A DNA stretch of 64,000 nucleotides from Mycolicibacterium peregrinum (GCF_001665785.1 NZ_LZSO01000016.1:124001-188000), one strand, 5' to 3'; shown: positions 7,973-16,429, counted from the stretch's first letter. Made by a program: numbers and translations. The notes: generated from the letters alone by a model not told the origin.

Positions 7973-8710
7973 GTGCGTTTCGACAACAAAGTCGCCGTTG
8001 TCACGGGTGCCGCCTCGGGGATCGGCCGGGCGATCGCAATAGAGCTGGCGGCGGACGGCGCCACCGTCGCCGCAGTCGACCGCAACGAAGCCGGCCTGGC
8101 GCAGACCGTGCAGGCCTGTGCCGGCGCCACGGTCCACGTGGTCGATCTGGCGGATCCGGCGGCGCTGAGCACACTGCGCGATGAGGTGCTGGCGGCGCAC
8201 GGGCTGCCGGGTGTCATCGTCAACGCCGCGGGGTTCGACCGTGTCGAGCCGTTCATGTCCAACGACGATGTGCTCTGGCAGTCATTGGTCGCGGTGAACT
8301 TTCTCGGACCGGTCCGGCTCACCCACGCGTTCCTCGAATCGATCCTGGCCAAGGGAGAGACGGCAAAGATCGTCAACATTGCCAGCGATGCGGGGCGAGT
8401 GGGCAGTCTGGGGGAGACCGTGTACGCCGGCACCAAGGGCGGGGTCATCGCATTCACCAAGTCGCTGGCGCGTGAGATGGCGCGCCACCAGATCAACGTC
8501 AACTGTGTTTGCCCTGGACCGACCGACACCCCGCTGTTCGATTCGCTTCCTGACAAGGTCCGGGACGGACTGATCAAGGCCATCCCATTCCGTCGGATCG
8601 CCAAACCCGAGGAGGTTGCCAAGGCGGTGGCCTTCTTCGCTTCTGACGATGCCAGTTTTATCACTGGCCAAGTCCTTAGTGTCAGTGGAGGCTTGACGAT
8701 GGCCGGTTGA
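7973..8710 (+). CDS. Short-chain dehydrogenase, 3-hydroxyacyl-CoA type
   Basis: A 245-residue classical SDR with TGAASGIG at residues 11-18, NAAG in place of NNAG, catalytic YAGTK and a C-terminal GQVLSVSGGLTMAG typical of FabG/BadH enzymes. It starts at GTG with GGGAGG about 8 bases upstream. The pairing with the divergent hydratase resembles badK/badH of cyclohexanecarboxylate degradation, where the SDR oxidises a 2-hydroxy cyclic CoA ester. That specific role is inference; generic 3-hydroxyacyl-CoA dehydrogenase activity is safer. Confidence 0.88.
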   Translation: MRFDNKVAVVTGAASGIGRAIAIELAADGATVAAVDRNEAGLAQTVQACAGATVHVVDLADPAALSTLRDEVLAAHGLPGVIVNAAGFDRVEPFMSNDDVLWQSLVAVNFLGPVRLTHAFLESILAKGETAKIVNIASDAGRVGSLGETVYAGTKGGVIAFTKSLAREMARHQINVNCVCPGPTDTPLFDSLPDKVRDGLIKAIPFRRIAKPEEVAKAVAFFASDDASFITGQVLSVSGGLTMAG

Positions 8711-8849
8711 TGACCGACGGGTGACCGGCACACGCCGAACCCGCTCTTGGTCGACGCCAGTCCGCAATGGCATACTTGCTCAGCCCCTGGGCTCAACCCA
8801 GCCGATTCGGTTAGCCTCGGGGAGCAGATTGGCCAGTTGGGGGATTGCT

Positions 8850-9125
8850 ATGGCAAACGATCTGAGAGTGGACCCGGGGGCGCTGAGGGCGGGGGCCACT
8901 AGCAGCGAGATGATCGCTGCCGAATTGAGGCTGACCCCTGCCCGTCCGGATGCCGGGGGCTACCCCAGCAGTACCGGCGTCGTCGCGATGGATGGCGCGG
9001 TGAGCACGGCGCGGACCGCCCAGTCGAGTCGCGTGAGCGCGCAGGCTGGGGATCTGTCTGCCGCCGCGCAGCGGTACGACGCGGTCGATGAGCAACACGC
9101 CGGGGGTCTGGCGGAGTTGATGTGA
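8850..9125 (+). CDS. EspC-like small type VII secretion target
   Basis: A 91-residue protein with no signal peptide, rich in Ala, Ser and Gln, and predicted as two helices. It resembles the EspC/DUF2580 family of ESX-associated proteins. Close to the C-terminus is YDAVD, a match to the YxxxD/E export signal. The ATG at 8850 is preferred over an upstream frame to 8721 because of GGGG upstream and the family length. It overlaps the next gene by a GTGA junction, so the two are probably made together as a heterodimer. Confidence 0.8.
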   Translation: MANDLRVDPGALRAGATSSEMIAAELRLTPARPDAGGYPSSTGVVAMDGAVSTARTAQSSRVSAQAGDLSAAAQRYDAVDEQHAGGLAELM

Positions 9126-9676
9126 ATGATCCGTCCGGCACCGGTCCAACCGGTGGAGCCCTGACTCGTTCTCAGCTGGAGGCTTGGGACACAACGTATC
9201 TGGCGGATGCTGCGGCCCGCTGGCGACAATCTGCCGCCGAGTCGGAAGCATTGTTCGAGTGGCACCGGCAGAACGTGCATGCGCCCGGCGGTGCCGAGTG
9301 GTCCGGCGACGCCAGTGAAGCCGCGGGAGAGCGGGTCAGCGCCGACACTGTCGTGGTCCGTAGGCAGGGCGACATTCAGCGGGAGGCGTCCGAGATCGCC
9401 GAGAACGGCTGCCGGGACATCCGCCTGGCAGTGGGGCAGGTGCTCGACGCCATCGCCGCCGCCGAGGACGACGGTTTCCAGGTATCGGAGGATCTGAAGG
9501 TGCGCGACACTCGGCGCATCGACGTGGCCACCATGGCGACGCGCTACACCGCATCGCGAGAGCACGCCGAGGACATCCGGTGGTACTGCGAGCGGCTCAT
9601 GCAGGCCGAGATCTACCTCGGGCAGCGGCTCGAGGGCAAGGCCCTCGAGCTCGCCGCCGTCCGGTTCTCGGTATGA
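9122..9676 (+). CDS. WxG-type helical protein, probable partner of the EspC-like protein
   Basis: A 184-residue, mostly helical protein with no signal peptide or membrane segment. The motif EWSGDAS near residue 60 matches the WxG turn of type VII secretion substrates, and long amphipathic helices follow. The GTG start overlaps the stop of the EspC-like gene. No effector or toxin domain is visible in the C-terminal part, so it may be a complete small substrate or the remnant of a longer WxG-headed effector. No ESX core genes lie in the window. Confidence 0.65.
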   Translation: MNDPSGTGPTGGALTRSQLEAWDTTYLADAAARWRQSAAESEALFEWHRQNVHAPGGAEWSGDASEAAGERVSADTVVVRRQGDIQREASEIAENGCRDIRLAVGQVLDAIAAAEDDGFQVSEDLKVRDTRRIDVATMATRYTASREHAEDIRWYCERLMQAEIYLGQRLEGKALELAAVRFSV

Positions 9677-9691
9677 CCGGACGCTCGTCCG

Positions 9692-11149
9692 CTACAGCTG
9701 TGCCCAGATCGACTTGGTCTTGAGGTAGGCGTCGATACCCTCGTAGCCGAACTCCTTGCCGACTCCAGACTGCTTGAAACCACCGAACGGCACGTTGTGG
9801 TCAAACGTCAGCTGACAGTTCAGCCCCACCATGCCCGCCTGCAGGCGCCTACCCAGGCTGTGTGCACGGGCCAGGTTGGTGGTCCATACGGTCGCGGCCA
9901 GGCCGTAGTCGGTGTCGTTGGCCATCGCGATGGCCTCGTCGTCATCGTCGAACGGAAGAATCGTGACGACCGGCCCGAAGATCTCTTCCTTGTACAGGCG
10001 GCTGGTGGCCGGGTCGACATTGGTCAGCACCGTGGGTTTGACGAAGTAACCCTTGCGGTCGAGTCGGTAACCGCCGGAAACGATCTCGACACCGTCACGC
10101 TTGCCCTGGTCGATGTAGCCCAGCACCCGGTCGAGCTGCTTCTGGCTGACCAGCGGGCTGATCATGGCGCCCTCATCCTTGGGGCCGCCCAGGACGAGGT
10201 TCTCGCCGATCATCGAGATGCCTTGGACAACACGTTCATACACGCTGCGCTGTACGAAGATTCGTGATCCGCACACGCAGCCCTGCCCGGAATGCACGAA
10301 GATGCCCATCGAGGCCATCATGATCGCCATGTCGAGGTCGGCGTCCGCGTAGATCAGCACCGGTGACTTCCCGCCCAGCTCCAGGGTGACCTTCTTCAAG
10401 TTGTCCGCCGAGTCCCGCATGATCTGCTTGCCGACCTCGGTGGAGCCGGTGAAGGCGACCTTCTCGACATCGGGGTGCGCGGTGATCGCCGCGCCCGCGG
10501 TGGCGCCGTAACCGATCACGAAGTTGGCCACCCCGTCGGGGACGCCGGCCTCGCTGATCAGCCGCTCCAGCAAGACCGCGGACAACGGGGTCTCCTCGGC
10601 CGGCTTGACGACACTGGAGCAGCCGGCGGCGAGAGCCGGGGCGATCTTGGCGCAGGCATTGAACAGCGGGCCGTTCCACGGATAGATCAGGCCCACCACG
10701 CCGTACGGCTCCTTGGTGGTGTACGCGTGCAGGTTTGAGTAATTGCTGTTGACGCCACCCTCCATCTGCACCTGGTAGCTGCTGCCGTTGAGCTTGGTGC
10801 ACCAGCCCGCGTAGTAGCGGAAGAACTCGGCGCAGGTGGAGACGATCATCTCGGCCTGCATCGGTGGCATGCCGGCGTCCAGCGATTCCAGCTCGGCGAA
10901 TTCCTTGGCGTGCTCGTCGATCAGATCGCCCAGCTGCCACAGCACCTTGGCGCGCTGGCGGGCCGGAATGTCGGTCCAAACCCCGGACTGGTAGGCCGAT
11001 TTGGCAGCGGCGACGGCCTCATTGACCGCTTCCGGCCCGCAGTCCCGGAACTCGGTGATCTGCTCCTCGGTCGCCGGATCGATGACCGGAATCGTCTCGC
11101 CGGTACCCGGTCGGTCGCGGAGGTCGTCCAGAACTGTCTGCAGCGCCAT
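9692..11149 (-). CDS. Aldehyde dehydrogenase
   Basis: A 485-residue NAD(P)-dependent aldehyde dehydrogenase that oxidises aldehydes to acids. It has the cofactor and catalytic signature VTLELGGKSPVL around residue 255 and the active-site cysteine segment GQGCVCGSR about 35 residues later. The fold is full length for the family (about 480-500). A strong palindrome lies upstream of its ATG, suggesting TetR-type control. The substrate is not predictable; phenylacetaldehyde, betaine-aldehyde and long-chain types all share these motifs. Confidence 0.92.
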   Translation of the reverse strand: MALQTVLDDLRDRPGTGETIPVIDPATEEQITEFRDCGPEAVNEAVAAAKSAYQSGVWTDIPARQRAKVLWQLGDLIDEHAKEFAELESLDAGMPPMQAEMIVSTCAEFFRYYAGWCTKLNGSSYQVQMEGGVNSNYSNLHAYTTKEPYGVVGLIYPWNGPLFNACAKIAPALAAGCSSVVKPAEETPLSAVLLERLISEAGVPDGVANFVIGYGATAGAAITAHPDVEKVAFTGSTEVGKQIMRDSADNLKKVTLELGGKSPVLIYADADLDMAIMMASMGIFVHSGQGCVCGSRIFVQRSVYERVVQGISMIGENLVLGGPKDEGAMISPLVSQKQLDRVLGYIDQGKRDGVEIVSGGYRLDRKGYFVKPTVLTNVDPATSRLYKEEIFGPVVTILPFDDDDEAIAMANDTDYGLAATVWTTNLARAHSLGRRLQAGMVGLNCQLTFDHNVPFGGFKQSGVGKEFGYEGIDAYLKTKSIWAQL

Positions 11150-11177
11150 GTGGTTCCCCTTCGTCTCAACTGTCCGT

Positions 11178-11203
11178 GAATGCTGAGCACTTGCTTAGCA
11201 TTC
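11178..11203. promoter_or_regulatory. 26-bp near-perfect palindrome upstream of the aldehyde dehydrogenase
   Basis: GAATGCTGAGC (11178-11188) pairs with GCTTAGCATTC (11193-11203) at 10 of 11 positions around a 4-base centre. It lies about 30 bp before the aldehyde dehydrogenase start. The AGCN-type half-sites and spacing fit a TetR-family operator. No TetR gene is adjacent on that side. Confidence 0.6.
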
Positions 11204-11301
11204 GAGCATGCGGTGGTCAAGACCCGCACCTGCGGATCCAATAGCGCGATTGCGGAGTATTTGCGGTTGTTGGAGGCCCGGGGTGTCGATACGCTGACGC
11301 G

Positions 11302-11709
11302 ATGCCAGAGATCCGGGTCCGTGAGGCCGCCGAGCTGCTCGGGGTCAGTGACGACACCGTGCGACGCTGGATCGACGACGGATCCCTGCCCTCCCACCTC
11401 GACGGCTCCGGTCGCAAGGTGATCGACGGGGCGGCTTTGGCGGCGTTCGCGCGGGCCAACGCCGCTGCGGCCCCGAAGGATCCGCTCGGCATCGGCAGCT
11501 CGGCACGGAACCGCTTCACCGGGCTGGTCACCAACGTCATCGCCGACGAGGTGATGGCCCAAGTCGAGATGCAGTGCGGGCCGTTCACCGTGGTGTCGCT
11601 CATGAGCAGCCAGTCGGTGCGTGAACTCGAGTTGGCCCCCGGCAGTGTCGCCGTCGCCGTCGTCAAGGCCACGACCGTGATCGTGGAAACCCCGAAAGGC
11701 AAGTCATGA
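11302..11709 (+). CDS. Helix-turn-helix protein with molybdate-binding (Mop/TOBE) domain
   Basis: 135 residues. An excisionase/MerR-type helix-turn-helix is at about 5-45 (VREAAELLGVSDDTVRRWID). A single Mop domain occupies about 70-130 (NRFTGLVTNVIADEVMAQVE). Such proteins bind molybdate and either store it or repress molybdate uptake genes. It overlaps modA by an ATGA junction, so the two are translated together, consistent with sensing the anion that ModA imports. Confidence 0.87.
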   Translation: MPEIRVREAAELLGVSDDTVRRWIDDGSLPSHLDGSGRKVIDGAALAAFARANAAAAPKDPLGIGSSARNRFTGLVTNVIADEVMAQVEMQCGPFTVVSLMSSQSVRELELAPGSVAVAVVKATTVIVETPKGKS

Positions 11710-12494
11710 CCCGAGCCCGGATGTTCGCCCTGACACTTACCGGGGTGGCAGCAACGGCCCTGATCGGTGGCTGCAATTCGGCCACGGACTCGGCCCCGGC
11801 TTCCCTCTCTGGCGCCGAGGACGGTTCGATCACCGTGTTCGCCGCCGCGTCGCTGAAATCCGCGTTCACCGAAATCGGCGAACAGTTCAAAACCGACAAC
11901 CCGGGGAGCTCCGTGGAGTTCTCGTTCGCCGGATCCTCGGACCTGGTCACCCAGCTCACCCAGGGTGCCGACGCCGACGTGTTCGCCTCGGCCGACACCC
12001 GGAACATGGACAAGGCGGTGAGCGCGGACCTCGTCGACGGTGGCCCGGTCGACTTCGCGACCAATACCCTCACCATCGCCGTCGCCCCGGGGAATCCCAA
12101 GGGCATCAAGACTTTTGCCGACCTCGCCAAGCCGGGAACCAGCGTCGTGGTGTGCGCGCCGCCCGTGCCGTGCGGTGGTGCCACCGAAAAGGTCGAGAAG
12201 GCCACCGGCGTCACACTGTCCCCGGTGAGCGAAGAGACCTCGGTCACCGATGTGCTCGGCAAGGTGACCAGCGGGCAGGCCGACGCCGGCCTGGTCTACG
12301 TCACCGACGCCGCCGGGGCCGGGGACAAGGTGAGCAGCGTCGCATTCCCCGAGGCCGCCCAGGCGGTCAACACCTATCCGATCGCCGTGCTCAAACAGTC
12401 CGGGCACGCTGACCTGGCACACCGCTTCGTCGACCTGGTCACGGGTGAGGCCGGCCAACAGGCACTCGCCAAGGCTGGATTCGCCAAGCCCTGA
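11706..12494 (+). CDS. modA: Molybdate ABC transporter substrate-binding lipoprotein ModA
   Basis: A 262-residue periplasmic binding protein. The signal peptide ends in a lipobox-like IGGC at about residues 20-23, so it is probably lipid-anchored. ModA features are ITVFAAASLKSAF after the anchor, and FAGSSDLVTQL and DVFASAD further on. It would deliver molybdate to a ModB permease and ModC ATPase. Neither is encoded here: the next gene is pat. Transport would therefore need partners elsewhere. Confidence 0.9.
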   Translation: MTRARMFALTLTGVAATALIGGCNSATDSAPASLSGAEDGSITVFAAASLKSAFTEIGEQFKTDNPGSSVEFSFAGSSDLVTQLTQGADADVFASADTRNMDKAVSADLVDGGPVDFATNTLTIAVAPGNPKGIKTFADLAKPGTSVVVCAPPVPCGGATEKVEKATGVTLSPVSEETSVTDVLGKVTSGQADAGLVYVTDAAGAGDKVSSVAFPEAAQAVNTYPIAVLKQSGHADLAHRFVDLVTGEAGQQALAKAGFAKP

Positions 12495-12526
12495 CCGGGC
12501 CCGCGGCGGCGTCGTAGCCTTGGGGC

Positions 12527-13528
12527 GTGGCCGATCTGACCGAGATCAGTGCCGACGACCTGGCGGCGCTGGAATTCTTCGCCGGTTGCCGGCCGTCCGT
12601 GCTGGCGCCGTTGGCAGTCCTGCTGCGGCCGCTGTCGGTCGCGCCTGGCCAGGTGTTGATCCGGCAGGGTGATCCGGCTCTGACGTTCATGCTGATCGCC
12701 ACCGGCCGCACCCGGGTGGTCCATGACGGGCCCGACGGCCAGGCCGTCGTCGCGGATCTGGAGCCCGGTCTGATCATCGGGGAGATCGCGCTACTGCGCG
12801 ATGCGTCGCGCACCGCCACGGTGACGGCACTCGATCCGGTCACGGGCTGGGTGGGCGACCGCGACGCGTTCGAAGTGATCCTGCACCTGCCCGGCATGTT
12901 CGACCGGATGGTGCGCATCGCGCGCCAACGGTTGGCCGCGTTCATCACACCGATCCCGGTCCAGGTGCGCACCGGCGACTGGTTCTATCTGCGACCGGTA
13001 TTGCCCGGCGACGTCGAGCGCACCATGAACGGGCCAGTCGAGTTCTCCAGCGAGACCCTCTACCGGCGTTTTCAGTCCGTGCGCAAGCCGACCAAGGCGC
13101 TGCTGGAGTACCTCTTCGAGGTCGACTACGCCGACCACTTCGTCTGGGTGATGACCGAGGGAGCGTTGGGGCCCGTCGTCGCCGACGCCCGCGTGGTCCG
13201 CGAAGGGCACGATGCGACGACGGCCGAGGTGGCATTCACCGTCGGCGACGACTATCAGGGCCGCGGTATCGGCACGTTTCTGATGGACGCCCTGGTGGTC
13301 TCCGCGGATTACCTTGGGATCAAAAGCTTTACTGCCCGCGTGTTGAGTGACAACTACGCGATGCGACGCATCCTGGACCGGCTCGGCGCGGTATGGGAGC
13401 GTGAGGATCTCGGAGTGGTGCTCACCGACGTGGCAGTGCCCGCTGTCGACACGATCAGCCTGGAACCTGAACTGGTGGCGAAGATCCGGGATGCGACCCG
13501 ACAGGTGATCCGGGCGGTGAGTCAGTGA
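12527..13528 (+). CDS. pat: cAMP-regulated protein lysine acetyltransferase (Pat)
   Basis: 333 residues in two parts. The first (about 1-145) is a cyclic-nucleotide-binding domain with the phosphate-binding cassette GEIALLRDASRTATV. The second (about 150-320) is a GNAT acetyltransferase domain with the acetyl-CoA loop DYQGRGIG. This fusion is the mycobacterial Pat/KATms (Rv0998) type, which acetylates lysines of acyl-CoA synthetases and is stimulated by cAMP. It starts at GTG and overlaps the following gene by GTGA. It marks the left end of the block conserved with M. tuberculosis. Confidence 0.93.
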   Translation: MADLTEISADDLAALEFFAGCRPSVLAPLAVLLRPLSVAPGQVLIRQGDPALTFMLIATGRTRVVHDGPDGQAVVADLEPGLIIGEIALLRDASRTATVTALDPVTGWVGDRDAFEVILHLPGMFDRMVRIARQRLAAFITPIPVQVRTGDWFYLRPVLPGDVERTMNGPVEFSSETLYRRFQSVRKPTKALLEYLFEVDYADHFVWVMTEGALGPVVADARVVREGHDATTAEVAFTVGDDYQGRGIGTFLMDALVVSADYLGIKSFTARVLSDNYAMRRILDRLGAVWEREDLGVVLTDVAVPAVDTISLEPELVAKIRDATRQVIRAVSQ

Positions 13529-14415
13529 GTCAGGCGCTGCCCGCCCGTGGCCGCAGGCCACCGCTGACCGCCCGTGGCCGGAGGCCACCATTGAACAAGG
13601 ACACGCGCGTGTGCATCTCGCTGGCGGCCCGGCCCAGCAACATCGGCACCCGTTTCCACAACTATCTCTACGACCAACTCGGACTGGACTACCTCTACAA
13701 GGCTTTCACCACAACCGATATCGCCGCGGCGATCAGTGGCGTGCGGGCCCTGGGCATTCGAGGTTGTTCGGTGTCGATGCCGTTCAAGAAGGACGTCATC
13801 GACCTTGTCGATGAGGTCGAACCGTCGGCGCGGGCCATCGATGCGGTCAACACGATCGTCAACGACCTGTCAGTGCCCGGGGGCCGTCTCGTCGCCTCCA
13901 ACACCGACTACCTGGCGGTGCAGGAACTCGTCGAGCGGTTGAACCCGGATGACGCGGTGCTGATCCGGGGCAGTGGCGGCATGGCCAAGGCGGTCGGTGC
14001 GGCCTTGCGGGACAAAGGGTTCAGCAACGGGACAGTGGTCGCGCGCAATCCCGAAACCGGGCGCGCACTGGCTGACACGCTGGGCTACGCCTATGCGCCC
14101 CAGGTCGGCACCCTGACGGCGCCCATCCTGGTCAACGTCACCCCGATCGGGATGGCAGACGGACCCGACGAACATCGCAGTGCGTTCGAACCGGCCACCA
14201 TCGCGGCGGCCGGCACCGTCGTCGACGTCGTGGCGATGCCGGCCGAAACGCCGTTGATCGCCGCGGCCCGGGCGGCCGGCGTGCCGGTCATCACCGGCGC
14301 CGAGGTGATCGCGCTGCAGGCCGCCGAACAATTCGAGCGGTACACGGGAGTGCGGCCGACGCGTGAGCAGGTGGCCGCGGCGTCGGCCTTCTCCCGGCAG
14401 GTGGCTACGGCGTGA
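13525..14415 (+). CDS. Shikimate 5-dehydrogenase-like protein
   Basis: Up to 296 residues with an AroE fold. The substrate domain carries the catalytic lysine in SVSMPFK and the aspartate in SNTDY. The Rossmann half carries GSGGMAKAV and ends in TGAEVIALQAAEQF. The sequence diverges from canonical AroE (SLAARPSNIGTRFHN replaces the usual SPxxHN region), so it may be a paralogue such as a quinate-type or YdiB-like enzyme. The GTG at 13525 overlaps pat by GTGA. A TTG at 13591 preceded by GGAGG would omit a repeated N-terminal stretch and may be the true start. Confidence 0.85.
   Translation: MSQALPARGRRPPLTARGRRPPLNKDTRVCISLAARPSNIGTRFHNYLYDQLGLDYLYKAFTTTDIAAAISGVRALGIRGCSVSMPFKKDVIDLVDEVEPSARAIDAVNTIVNDLSVPGGRLVASNTDYLAVQELVERLNPDDAVLIRGSGGMAKAVGAALRDKGFSNGTVVARNPETGRALADTLGYAYAPQVGTLTAPILVNVTPIGMADGPDEHRSAFEPATIAAAGTVVDVVAMPAETPLIAAARAAGVPVITGAEVIALQAAEQFERYTGVRPTREQVAAASAFSRQVATA
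13543..13596 (+). repeat. Two tandem 27-bp repeats, each containing a perfect palindrome
   Basis: Two 27-bp units (13543-13569 and 13570-13596) each contain GTGGCC-3 nt-GGCCAC (13547-13561 and 13574-13588). They lie at the pat / shikimate-dehydrogenase-like junction. If translated from the GTG at 13525 they encode a doubled ARGRRPPL peptide. They could form two small mRNA hairpins ahead of the TTG start. Confidence 0.75.
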
Positions 14416-15106
14416 TGACCGTCTGCTCGTCGATCGCCGACGTGGCATCCATCAACGGACCCATCTGATCCTCGGTGCCATCGGCGTTGAACTGCAGGAC
14501 GAACAGCCCGTCGGATCCTGGAATCACCACCGTCTTCTGGGCGATCAGGCGGGTGGCACCGTCCTTCACGTAGGTGGCACCGATCTGGTACGAATCGAAT
14601 CCGCTCAGTTGGCCCGCCGATCCGTCGCCCTGGTTCTCGTAACCCGGCAGGTTCCGGATCTCGTTCGGTGCGTACTCCAAGATCTTGGCCGGGTCGACGT
14701 CGCCGGTCAGCTTGGACATCAGCGCGATGATGGACGGCGGATCTGCTTCGAACGCCGGATCGGTGGATACGATTGCGGCCCAGGCCCATTCGGGAGCCGA
14801 CGAGGTCGCATCCGTCCAGCCGTCGGGAATCGGCAGCTCCAACGTGGGTGTGCCCGGATCGCCTTGGTGCACCGGGGTTTCGGTGATGTTGTTGTCGCGG
14901 ATGTAGTCCACGATCGTGTACTGGTGCCCGGTCGGGCTGCCCTTGCCGTTGGTCTTGGACGGGGCGGAGCTGGATTCACTGGTTCCGGTGGCCCCGGGAG
15001 CCTCGGTGGCAGTGCCGGATATCGTCTTGCTGGCGCAGCCCGCGAGTGCGACCCCGAGTGCGACGGCAGCGATGGCGACTCCACCGGCCCGCATTGAGGT
15101 GGTCAT
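14405..15106 (-). CDS. LpqN/LpqT-family lipoprotein
   Basis: A 233-residue secreted lipoprotein with lipobox LAGC near residue 23, followed by a low-complexity Ser/Thr/Gly linker. A domain from about residue 65 onward (YIRDNNITETPVH, LPIPDGWTDA) matches the mycobacterial LpqN/LpqT family, which shares a PsbP-like fold. The start at 15106 (MTTSMRAGG) directly precedes the signal peptide. It is a paralogue of the LpqT gene at 41804. The last 11 bp overlap the convergent shikimate-dehydrogenase-like gene. Function unknown; envelope lipid or protein trafficking has been suggested for the family. Confidence 0.85.
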   Translation of the reverse strand: MTTSMRAGGVAIAAVALGVALAGCASKTISGTATEAPGATGTSESSSAPSKTNGKGSPTGHQYTIVDYIRDNNITETPVHQGDPGTPTLELPIPDGWTDATSSAPEWAWAAIVSTDPAFEADPPSIIALMSKLTGDVDPAKILEYAPNEIRNLPGYENQGDGSAGQLSGFDSYQIGATYVKDGATRLIAQKTVVIPGSDGLFVLQFNADGTEDQMGPLMDATSAIDEQTVITP

Positions 15107-15254
15107 CGGTCTCCAATCGGTTGGACGCCCCGGCGAGGCGCAACTGATCTGCACGATAAACGCTTTCCTGGGCATCAGCTGGTAGAAGCCCCAGTCCCGG
15201 GCCGCCATCTTTTGCGCAGTGAAATGTTCGACGGCGTGCCTGGCTGCGCCGCCC

Positions 15255-15548
15255 TCAGCAATTTGCGGACAGGTACACCGTCCGCTGCAGGATCTGCGCC
15301 GGACGGACCGACGAGACGGTGCACCGATCGAGCGCAGCCGTACCGGTCCGGTAGATGATGACGTCGAAACCCTGTCGTTCCAGTTCGTCGGCGGTGTCCT
15401 GCGCGGACCCCACCCCCGACGGCGAGGCGGGGGCTACGGCGGGGAAACCCAGGGCCAGGGCCGACAGCGCGCCGCCGGCCAGCACAGCTCCAGTCAGTCC
15501 ATACACCTGTTTCTGCCCCCATGACCGTGGATGTCCTACAGGTGGCAA
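15255..15548 (-). CDS. Small secreted protein, unknown function
   Basis: 97 residues. A signal peptide (VYGLTGAVLAGGALSALALG, ending at about residue 42) is followed by a short domain with the pattern TADELERQGFDVII and two cysteines, one in DRCTVSSV and one as the last residue, which may form a disulfide. The layout matches a family of short mycobacterial exported proteins whose role is unknown. It is divergent from the lipoprotein at 15678. Confidence 0.7.
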   Translation of the reverse strand: MPPVGHPRSWGQKQVYGLTGAVLAGGALSALALGFPAVAPASPSGVGSAQDTADELERQGFDVIIYRTGTAALDRCTVSSVRPAQILQRTVYLSANC

Positions 15549-15581
15549 CCACGCGTGCGATGGTTAAATTCCGCTGTATCG

Positions 15582-15598
15582 CAACACTTGTCGTGTTG
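15582..15598. promoter_or_regulatory. Inverted repeat between divergent envelope genes
   Basis: CAACAC and GTGTTG, separated by TTGTC, lie in the divergent space between the small secreted protein and the lipoprotein at 15678. This could be an operator. No regulator is adjacent. Confidence 0.35.
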
Positions 15599-15677
15599 TC
15601 AGGCCCGAAAAACGAGTTGACAAAGGGCGCCGCGGCCGTCCTCGACAGCAAACCCGGGGCTGTGGTATCAAAACGCC

Positions 15678-16382
15678 GTGCGCCTTTTCGCCGTCCCGAC
15701 GATTCTCCTGGTGTGCACCCTGGCCGGTGGGGTGGCGTGCGGGCCGCGGCAGGCGCCGCAACCGACGTCGACATCTTCGTCGCCTCGGACCACCGGCGGC
15801 GCCGTCACGGAGAACCCGGCTCGCATCGACCGGGTGCGCCAGGACCTGCCGTCCGGCTACGAAGTGGTGGCCATCGACCCGCTGGCGACCCCGGTGTCGC
15901 TGTGGGGATTCGGGCCGGACTGGAAGGCCGACCCGGCGCGGTGCGCAGCGGCAGTCGCCCCTGACACTGAACCCGGCAGGGGCTGGTCGGCCTCGGGGCC
16001 CGGGGGCATCGTGTACGCGGCCGTCGCGAAAGAACGCGCGGGGCCTCCCGGCGCGGACGCGCCCGATCCCGGCGCCGAAGGGCCGTGTGAACAGTGGAGC
16101 GTGTCGGGCGGACATTCCACCGGAACCGTGACGTCCGTTGCGGCTCCGGTGATCGAGGGCGCGGTGACCGCCGGTATGTCCACCGCCGTCACCACGGTCG
16201 TCGAAGGTGGCACCGAAACCAGATCTCACGCCGACACTTTCACCGCCGATCTGCATTCCGAAGGTGCTGATTACCACGTGTTCATCACCGTCGTCACGGA
16301 TCCCGGTTCGCCCAATCCTGCGCTCGACACCGCCTTCACCTCCGATCTCCTGGTGAAATCGGTTTCGGCGCTACGCGGCTGA
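15678..16382 (+). CDS. DUF5642-like lipoprotein
   Basis: 234 residues starting at GTG. A lipobox-like GGVACG ends the signal peptide near residue 21, followed by a Pro/Ser/Thr-rich linker. The globular part (LPSGYEVVAIDP, and a C-terminal ALDTAFTSDLLVKSVSALRG) parallels the next gene, pointing to a tandem duplication of the DUF5642 family. Exported, function unknown. Confidence 0.75.
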   Translation: MRLFAVPTILLVCTLAGGVACGPRQAPQPTSTSSSPRTTGGAVTENPARIDRVRQDLPSGYEVVAIDPLATPVSLWGFGPDWKADPARCAAAVAPDTEPGRGWSASGPGGIVYAAVAKERAGPPGADAPDPGAEGPCEQWSVSGGHSTGTVTSVAAPVIEGAVTAGMSTAVTTVVEGGTETRSHADTFTADLHSEGADYHVFITVVTDPGSPNPALDTAFTSDLLVKSVSALRG

Positions 16383-16429
16383 GCCGGTCGCCCCGGGTAT
16401 GTGGGCGAGCCCAGGTATGTTGTCCAGCG

